A stretch of DNA of 64,000 nucleotides, taken from assembly GCA_944739405.2 (NCBI GenBank), contig OX123200.2:8386761-8450760 (forward strand), read 5' to 3'. Positions 57,070 to 64,000 of the stretch are shown here, in pieces. Numbering within the stretch: position 1 is the stretch's first letter; each line of letters begins with the position of its first letter. A program made the translations under genes and the position numbers. This DNA is from Euclidia mi (lineage: Eukaryota; Arthropoda; Insecta; Lepidoptera; Erebidae). The notes below the pieces were generated by a model. It was not told the DNA's origin, ran no database searches, and saw nothing but the letters and a program-made list of their open reading frames with translations.

Positions 57070-57226
57070 GAATGGGCCGGCTCGACTGCAGAAGTAGCTA
57101 CCCTTTAACGGAATATCGACGTAAAGTAACAATACCTATTTGTACTGTTACGTTTGGTGAGAGTGCCGGAGGTATCATTTTCCTTCTCTCTCATTGTGCT
57201 CGTCCTCCTATTACTTTTCTCATCCA
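57070..57226 (+). repeat. Interspersed repeat shared with 23480-23790
   Basis: GAATGGGCCGGCTCGACTG, GAGAGTGCCGGAGG and CTCTCATTGTGCTCGTCCTCC. It is interrupted at its right end by the Harbinger dimer. Confidence 0.5.
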
Positions 57227-58767
57227 GGGCCTCAAGTCTGCTATTTTAAACACATTCGTCATTCCAACACGATCCCATTGTCATTTTGATAAAAGTTCGT
57301 AGTCTGGTAATTCATATTGATCGTTCAGTGATCGATCAGTGGTCTCGTAATTGAATGGTGGCAGAATGACATTGTTGTATTGCCAGCGATAAAAAACCCA
57401 TTAGAAGAAATGATTTTTGAAAAACTACCAATAAATTTGATTTATTTTTCATGCCAGATTGCATTTATATATATTTCAAATATTAATTACTAGTGTTATA
57501 AGCACTCTGAAGTTGTATTATGTTCGTAAATAGCAAAAAAACTATGAATTTAACCATACGACTCAATAATACTTTTTCTGTTTAGCTGTCAAAGTCAAAT
57601 CATGTTTTGGCGTAAGAACTGTCAACACTCACATTTTTGTAAACAAACAAAGTCCTAGTTTGTTATATTTCTCAATTCACTGCGCTGAATTGATACATAC
57701 CGAGTAGCTCGTCTGTTTCCCAAAGAGCCCAACGAAGATATCGATGGAAAAATGCTTTATGGATAACAAATTTCAAAGCAAATGATACAGCAAGGTTATG
57801 CAGTTCACACCTCAAAGAAAAGTAATTATATCGACAGGAGTAAATACTATAATTAAAGATAGCGAGTTAATTACTAAATGTGTTTATATTCGAAGAAGAA
57901 TTGGTATAACCAAAACATAAAATATTGAAGTTTGAGTTAGATCATAGTTACCTATTACAATTAAAGTATTATTTGTATTTCATGTGTTGTTACTGTATTA
58001 AGAAAAATAAAACTCATAATAATGTGTTATTATTAATAATGTTGTTTTATTAAAGATATATAATTTCTGTACATAATTTATTAAGAATTGTTGGTTCCAG
58101 ATTATAGACACAAAAATTTAACACTATTCTCATATACTATATATTATTATCATAAATTGATATTAATTATCAAACTTCAGTTTTGGATCTTTCTTCATAC
58201 TGGCTTTGCAGAATCCTCACAAATGTATGACTCTAACATGAATATGAGCGGTCACAAAACTCATAAAGAAGTTGCCCGTTTGGTTGAATTTTGTATCTGT
58301 AAGCGAGATAAGTAAATATTTATCACCACTCATTACATCATATTCTTATGTACTTACTAAGATCTTCTATACTATGCAATTTATTTAAAAACACTTTTCA
58401 TCATAATTCAGACATTACTGAATTGAATTATGTAAATTCTTTACAAGACACCATAAAATGTAGATACAATATATTGATAAATTAGGAACATTATATAAAG
58501 CCAGGTCACTTCATAGTCATTCTTATGCTAATACTTTCATTCCCCATGTGTAAAAACATTACCGTTCCTGTCAGGTAGGTATGGTAATATTAAAAAGAGA
58601 TCAGGAAGATCTTATTGTAGGTACTAATACTTCAAAGTATCACATAGGTACCTATGACATTATCATTTACTAAGTACCAAGTGCTGGTCATGATCTATAG
58701 TCATCATTATCGTAACACTTCCATTCCCAATGTGTAAAAACATTACCCTTTCCTTTTAGCTCCGCCA

Positions 58768-58792
58768 CTCAGATGAACTAAGTTCATCTGAG
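58768..58792. repeat. Palindrome in Harbinger unit 1
   Basis: CTCAGATGAACT-AAGTTCATCTGAG, an almost perfect 25-bp palindrome bracketed by AGCTCCGCCA on both sides. The same structure is kept at 60900-60924 in unit 2. Confidence 0.7.
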
Positions 58793-58934
58793 CTCCGCCA
58801 TACTTGGGTTAAAAGCACAGCTACAAACTTACCATTGAAAATATTATTGAATTTCCTGTTTCTTATGTTTGGAATATGAGTATTTAGCTTTGATGTCCTT
58901 TTATATATATTTCGGAAGACAGAATGTACATGTA

Positions 58935-59165
58935 CAGTATACTTGAACATCCAATTTGGAAAAAAACAAACTGAACTTGGCGAACTATAATATTCCTTTC
59001 CTTTCCATTTAATATATTTAGGGTATATTTTATATAATGCCTTTGTTACTTCTTAAAAGGACTGCGACACAGTCATTGGCTAAATGTCATAGAGGGCACC
59101 CTGTCCAACCAAGGTCTGGTAAAATCCTGATGCGTAAAATGAGTGCTACCAGAATCTGCAATAAA
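58935..59165 (-). pseudogene. Harbinger transposase remnant, unit 1
   Basis: Minus-strand pieces in shifting frames parallel unit 2: SFYASGSYQTLVGQGALYD followed by stops. A donor-like ATTTTCAATG-GTAAGT at about 58830 closes the conserved stretch. It is too decayed to be functional. Confidence 0.45.
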
Positions 59166-59317
59166 AATATAACACTAATCTACTCATTTCCTGTATGGAT
59201 CGAATATTGAAACTGGGCCTCGAGTCTGCTATTTAAAACACATTCGTCATTCCAACACGATCCCATTGTCATTTTGACAAAAGTTCGTAGTCTGGTAATT
59301 CATAATGATAGTTCAGT

Positions 59318-59625
59318 GATCAATCAGTGGTCTCGTAATTGAATGGTGGAAGAATGGCATTGTTGTATTGCCATAGATAAAAAAAAAACATTAGAAGAAA
59401 TGATTTTTGAAAAACTACCATTAAATTTGTTTATTTTTCATGCCAGATTTCATTTATATATTTTTTAAATATGATCAATCAGTGGTCTCGTAATTGAATG
59501 GTGGAAGAATGGCATTGTTGTATTGCCATAGATAAAAAAAAACATTAGAAGAAATGATTTTTGAAAAACTACCATTAAATTTGTTTATTTTTCATGCCAG
59601 ATTTAATTTATATATTTTTTAAATA
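59318..59625 (+). repeat. Internal ~153-bp tandem duplication in unit 2
   Basis: GATCAATCAGTGGTCTCGT through CATGCCAGATTT and a TATATATTTTTTAAATAT end occurs twice in succession (about 59318-59472 and 59473-59625). Unit 1 has it only once. The repeats are almost identical, so the event is younger than the unit duplication. Confidence 0.85.
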
Positions 59626-61099
59626 TTCATTACTAGTGTTATAAGCACTCTAAAGCTGTATTAAAGTTCGTAAATAGCAAAAAAACAATGAATTTAACCA
59701 TTCAACTCAATAATATTTCTGTTTAGCTGTCAAAGTCAAATCATGTTTTGACGTAAGAACTGTCAAAAGTTCAAAACTACATTTTTGTAAACAAAGTCCT
59801 AGTTTGTTATATTTCTCAATAATCTCAATGCACTGCGTTGAATTGTTAAATACCGAGTAGCTCGTATGTTTCTCTTAGAGCCAAAACGAAGATATCAATG
59901 GAAAATGCTTTATGGATAACAAATTCCAAAGGAAATGATACAGCAAGGTTATGCAGTTCACACCTCAAAGAAAAGTGATTATATCGACAGGAGTAAATAC
60001 TATAATTAAAGATAGCGAGTTAACTACTAAAGGTGTTTATATTCGAAGAAGAATTGGCATAACCAAAACATAAAATATTGAAGATTGAGTTAGATCATAG
60101 ATACATTTCTATTACAATTAAAATATTATTTGTGTTTCATGTGTTGTAACTGTATCAAGAAGAAAAATAAAACTCATAATTATGTGTTATTACTAACAAT
60201 GTTGTTTTATTAAAGATAAATAATTTCTGTACATGAATTTATTGAGAATTGTTGGTTCCAATTATAAACACAAAAATTGAACACTATTCTCATATACTAA
60301 CTATCATAAATCTTCACTTTTGCATCTACTAGCAAAGCAACTTTCTTCATACTGGCTTTGCCGAATCCTCACAAATATGTATGTCTCAAACATATGGATA
60401 TGAGCGGTCACAAAACTCATAAAGAAGTTGCTTGAATTTTGTATCTGTAAGAGAGATAAGTAAATATTTATAAACACACCACTCATTACATCATATTCTT
60501 TTATACTAAGATCTTCTGACTTCTATACTATGCAATTAATTTAAAAACACTTTTCATCATAATTCAGACATTATTTAATAGAATTATGTACTTAAATTCT
60601 TTACAAGACTCCATAAAATGTAGGTAGAATATATTGATAAATTGGGAACATTATATAAAGCCTGGTCACTATCTAGTCATCATTAACATAACCGTTCCTG
60701 TCAGTTAGCTATGTCAATATTAAAAAGAGATCAGGAACATCTTATTGTACTAATACTTCAAACTATCACATAGGTATGACATTATCATTTATTTAAGCAC
60801 CAAACCACTGCTGGTCACTATCTATAGTCATCATTATCTACTACTAACACTTCCATTCCCAATGTGTAAAAACATTACTCTTTCCTTTTAGCTCCGTCAC
60901 TCAGATGAACTAAGTTCATCTGAGCTCTGCCATAGTTGGGTTAAAGCACAGCTACAACATTTGAAAATATTATTGAATTTCCTGTTTCTTATGTTTGGAA
61001 TATGAGTATTTAGCTTTGATGTCCTTGTATATTTCAGAAGGCAGAATGTATATGTATATTTGATGTTCAAGTAGACACTTGAACATTAAATTTGGAAAA

Positions 61100-61530
61100 C
61101 CACAAACTGAACTAGGTGAACTATGATATTCCTTTCCATTTAATATATTGGTGGTATATTTTATATAATGCCTCTGTAACTTCTTTAATGGGCTGCGACA
61201 CAGTAATTGGCAAAATGTCATAGAGGGCACCCTGTCCAATCAAGGTCTGGTGGTAAGATCCTGATGCGTAAAATGAGTGCTACCAGAATCAGCAATAAAA
61301 ATATAACATTAATTAATAAATTTCTTCTTTATAGGAATAGAATAATAAATCAATATTAACTTCAGTTTTCTCACCTTCATTTCTGCCGCGCGGTCTGGCC
61401 TTAAGGGGAATGAGTTTTTGAAATTACTCCCTTACTGAATCCTTTCCTCTCTAAGATGAAACGTTTTTACAAATTTCGCCTCAGGAATATCCGTAAAAGG
61501 GTTTGTAGTCATCCTCGTTAAACGACGGGC
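61100..61530 (-). pseudogene. Decayed PIF/Harbinger transposase (HARBI1-like)
   Basis: Minus-strand reading. An N-terminal piece (about 61530-61375) gives FTDIPEAKFVKTFHLREER and, after a frameshift, QKLIPLKARPRGRNEG, ending at a donor-like GTGAGA. After about 80 bp comes LVAL and, one frame over, SFYASGSYQTLVGQGALYD, then VSQPIKEVTEALYKI and YHQYIKW. This matches the helix-turn-helix region of HARBI1-type transposases (FYATGSFQ...SQPTVSR...V..AL...YIKFP). The following GFPNLMF is reminiscent of the FPNVIG segment before the first catalytic Asp. Several frameshifts and stops make it a pseudogene. The catalytic DDE residues were not recognised. Confidence 0.6.
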
Positions 61531-61917
61531 TTGTTAGTTAGCTCGAGAATATTAGTTCGCAGTGAATACATAATCTCTTTTTTGTAGTACATTAAACTTT
61601 TTGATTGTCTGTCACTATGTTTCACAAGCAAACACTAGGCAAAAGCAATGATTGCACGATGGCGTTACGATGGTAGCTCAGTGATCAAAGGAACTGTCAA
61701 AATATTACCAGACTACCGCATACGTCAGTCATTGATTTGTCATTATGTCCGAGACTACCAATCTATGCCATGTCTTTCAATGGAGTGTCAGTGGTTGACC
61801 ATCGGAAAATCATAATGACACCATTGTAACAGTAGACTACCAAACTTGTCAAAATCAACAATTATGAAGTCAATGATAGACCATTTTGGCACTATTGTAA
61901 TAGCAAACTTGAGGCCC

Positions 61918-62083
61918 AGGTCAGCAACACTCCTGTGACTTCTTTGTGTTTCGGTTATCCATGAACGACGGTTGTCGCTTACTATCAGGCGATCCGTAAG
62001 CTCGTTTGCCTGCTATCACAAAAATAAAATTATTCGTCCTGACTGACATATCATCTCAGAGCCTAAACAAAACAAAAATATAA
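61918..62083 (+). repeat. LINE 3' tail fragment
   Basis: GTTATCCATGAACGACGGTTG, GCTTACTATCAGGCGATCCG and CTCGTTTGCCTGCTATC with a short A-rich end (61945-62035) is the same LINE terminus as at 24000-24092. Confidence 0.5.
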
Positions 62084-62085
62084 TA

Positions 62086-62736
62086 TACAGGGTGTTTGGA
62101 AGTTCGATGCAAAGCCGTAAATCGGAGCTAGTATAGACTATGTAGAACCATTTGAACCATACTTGTCTTAAGCGAAGTGTGACCATTTATTTTTTGGGCT
62201 CATTTTCATGAATTTGATGACAAAACACAAAATTTTGCAGTTAGTTGGATATAATAGTCAATTTGAAAGACAAAAATAACATTTTTTTCTATTATTTTAT
62301 TGAAATAATGTGTAAACAATCTAATAAATCATGATTAAGGCATCTGAGTCATGACACAATTTTTTTACAAACATTTATAGTGAATATTTATTTTTAAAAT
62401 TTAAGAAAGCTGTTTTTGAAGGGTTAGAAAAAAAACATGGAGGGTGTTTACTTTGTTCAAACATTTTTAAAAACATGCCTGGTTATTGTTCTCTCTTTTA
62501 AGGTATCAACTACACGGATAGCTCAAAAATTGTTAAAATTAGGACTTACAAACCATTCAAATTGACCATTATATCCAACTAACTGCAAAATTTTGTGTTT
62601 TGTCATCAAATTCATTAAAATTAGACCAAAAAAAAATGGTCACACTTCGCTTAAGACAAGTATGGTTCAAATGGTTCTACATAGTCTATACTAGCTCCGA
62701 TTTACGACTTTGCATCTAACTTCCAAACACCCTGTA
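62086..62736. mobile_element. Foldback MITE with ~190-bp inverted arms
   Basis: The left arm starts CAGGGTGTTTGGAAGTTCG at 62088. The right arm ends with the inverse, AACTTCCAAACACCCTG at 62734. Long identical inner runs include CGTAAATCGGAGCTAGTATA and TTAAGCGAAGTGTGACCAT. Only a handful of mismatches are visible across about 190 bp. TATA lies at both outer edges, fitting a TA target as in Tc1/mariner-related elements. The centre (62275-62550) is AT-rich without a gene. Confidence 0.85.
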
Positions 62737-63125
62737 TAAAATCGTTTGAAAATCCGCTTATTTTGTTTGCTTGCTAACAGCAATTTTTCTATGTCACTCA
62801 AAAACGTTGTACGTTTTTAACACGCTTTTATTAGGTCGTCCTCAGATGACTGAAGTATCAGATAGAGCGCATTCGTCCAACTAAGCGTGGCACGTCGACA
62901 GCTATGTGTGCGTGACCTTTGGCGACTGGCACTGTACGGACACGCGCGGCTATGTGTGTGTAAAGTTGCCAGATTATGAATAATCTCCCAGTGTTTTGCA
63001 TATAGTTATGTAATATTCTTATATTCATTTGCGGTTTTGAAGAATTTACCATGGCTTTAATTAATGATTTTATAAATACATTTCTTAAATGTAAGTACCG
63101 AGTTGAGTTTTAACTACTTCGTGAA
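62737..63125. other. Non-coding stretch
   Basis: Somewhat GC-richer around 62850-62960. No exon or repeat recognised. Confidence 0.35.
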
Positions 63126-63332
63126 TCTGTATATATAAAATCCTTGCGTTAATGACTGACTGACAGACAAGCTACAGCCGAAACTACTCGGCGCATGAAG
63201 CTGAAATTTAGCATGTATGTTTCTTGGGAACTGTAGGGGTGCACTAAGACGGGATTTCTCGAAATTCCCACGGGATCGGGCAAAACGAGAAATACGAAAA
63301 TATGTGCGTGCGAAGCCGCTGGCGTCGACTAG
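63126..63332 (+). mobile_element. Non-autonomous Helitron
   Basis: A-TCTGTATATATAAAATCCTT start, GACAGACAAGCTACAGCC and AAGCTGAAATTTAGCATG in the body, GCGAAGCCGCTGGCGTCGACTAG-T end. 207 bp, canonical TC/CTAG ends, with a GCG...CGC-type hairpin just before the end. Confidence 0.7.
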
Positions 63333-63472
63333 TTGAGAAATAAATAGAATACGTTTTGTGATTCATAGCCTCGATCCAGGAGAAATATATAATACCAACT
63401 ACATATATTTACGAATACCAATCATGAGGTTCAGATTTTAGATCGGCGAATATGTTGTTTATTTTTTGTTTA
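63333..63472. other. Short non-coding gap
   Basis: Nothing recognised. Confidence 0.3.
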
Positions 63473-63630
63473 GAAATTCTCAGTATGGTATCTCGAAATG
63501 TTTGGTTAATTGCAATAGGCTTGCTTCCTATAATTCCTATAATATTAATTAGCTAAAAATGTACACTTGTGTAATAAATAATACCTATACCTCTGCTTTT
63601 TAGAAATCAGGTGTAAGGATAAGAGAAGAT
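63473..63630 (+). mobile_element. Degraded SINE
   Basis: GAAATTCTCAGTATGG, GCAATAGGCTTGCTTCCTAT and ACCTCTGC with AAATCAGGTGTAAGG keep the order of the CAATAGGCTCGCC family in eroded form. Confidence 0.45.
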
Positions 63631-63710
63631 GTTATACATATATATTATACTATATGCGGCGAAAAGGCAAACAGAAGCTATTTATATTATATACGGTAAA
63701 AAGGCAAACA

Positions 63711-63839
63711 GTCAAGCTAAACAGTTGCTGTACGATTTTGATACTTATTCCCTACGCCATAAGTATGTATGAATACACGGCGCCAAGTCAAGCTAAACAG
63801 TTGCTGTACGATTTTGATACTTATTCCCTACGCCATAAG
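63711..63839 (+). repeat. Exact 53-bp duplication
   Basis: The 53 bases starting GTCAAGCTAAACAGTTGCTG and ending CCCTACGCCATAAG occur at 63711-63763 and 63787-63839 without a mismatch, separated by 23 bases. The frame 63654-63878 reads both copies in different frames; QAKQLLYDFDTYSLRHKNG in the second looks protein-like, but I do not recognise a family. Confidence 0.85.
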
Positions 63840-64000
63840 AACGGTGCAATGGTCAAAGTGTATAAGCTTGACGAGTAGCAGGGTGTACACGAATATTTGG
63901 ATCGTTTGGGGATCGAACTCAAAACAATATATGTAAGGTATATACTAATGGAAATTCTATTACTATATTTATAAGAAAGAAGATATATCTACAATATACT
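63840..64000. other. Window end, nothing further recognised
   Basis: AT-rich; no feature supported. Confidence 0.3.

Larger units (their letters stand above)
57227..59212 (-). mobile_element. PIF/Harbinger element, unit 1 (truncated, tandem)
   Basis: It begins GGGCCTCAAGTCTGCTATT and follows unit 2 base for base with small differences over about 2 kb (CATTCGTCATTCCAACACG, GGTCTCGTAATTGAATGGTGG, CTCAAAGAAAAGT, ACCAAAACATAAAATATTG, TGAGCGGTCACAAAAC). It ends near 59212, where unit 2 starts with GGGCCTCGAGTCTGC. It lacks the 61375-61917 portion of unit 2, which holds the transposase N-terminus and the other terminal repeat. Confidence 0.75.
59213..61917 (-). mobile_element. PIF/Harbinger element, unit 2 (2.7 kb, both termini)
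   Basis: The left terminus GGGCCTCGAGTCTGCTATT and right terminus AATAGCAAACTTGAGGCCC are imperfect inverted repeats starting GGG, as in PIF/Harbinger elements. The left part shares about 2 kb with unit 1. Subterminal GTAGTCTGGTAAT appears near both ends. No TWA target duplication is visible (ACT left, AGG right), expected if the copy arose by tandem duplication or decay. Confidence 0.7.

Overview
This is AT-rich, intron-dominated DNA from an insect nuclear genome. The repeats point to a moth or butterfly: short CTAG-ending Helitrons, tRNA-derived SINEs carrying the motif CAATAGGCTCGCC, the GGGTTCCGTA repeat families, and LINE tails of the GGCCCGTGCCCAGCAG type. Nothing bacterial, viral or CRISPR-like was seen.

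One host gene is recognisable, on the + strand: an RGK-type (Rad/Rem/Gem/Kir, Drosophila Rgk-like) small GTPase. Three consecutive coding exons are visible: 31630-31848 (arginine/serine-rich leader and P-loop), 52254-52339 (core strands) and 53382-53571 (up to the NKxD guanine-specificity motif). Their splice phases fit each other. The gene continues past both ends of what can be seen; no 5' exon and no last exon was recognised. The first visible intron is about 20.4 kb and is packed with transposons.

Layout. 1-19 kb: non-coding DNA with scattered SINE, Helitron and LINE-tail copies and a GC-rich element with a 14-15 bp target duplication (14668-15194). 19.4-23.4 kb: two diverged copies of a roughly 1-kb segment, one of them interrupted by a 1.05-kb TTAA-bounded block. 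24-31 kb: more MITEs and SINEs. 31.6-53.6 kb: the RGK exons and their introns. The large intron holds a pogo/Tigger-like transposase gene (33099-34397) whose 5' region appears split by a Jockey/CR1-like LINE (LINE-1), itself split by a second LINE (LINE-2) with a 6-bp target duplication; a Helitron cuts the transposase 3' end. Further right are a GC-rich MITE (43727-44335), several short Helitrons and an internally deleted piggyBac element flanked by ATAA (49318-50908). 54-56 kb: a third, 5'-truncated LINE with RT and RNase H. 57.2-61.9 kb: a tandem pair of PIF/Harbinger elements with a decayed transposase. 62.1-62.7 kb: a foldback MITE with about 190-bp inverted arms.

Within the visible part of the gene and just beyond it, every transposon with recognisable coding sequence lies antisense to the RGK gene. 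Two non-autonomous elements stop within 30 bp of RGK 3' splice sites. I found no convincing new biological system. The most informative features are the nested transposon stack, the Harbinger tandem dimer, the insertions beside splice sites, the ATAA-flanked piggyBac and the duplicated segment at 19-23 kb. All repeat-family names rest on pattern recognition, not on database searches.
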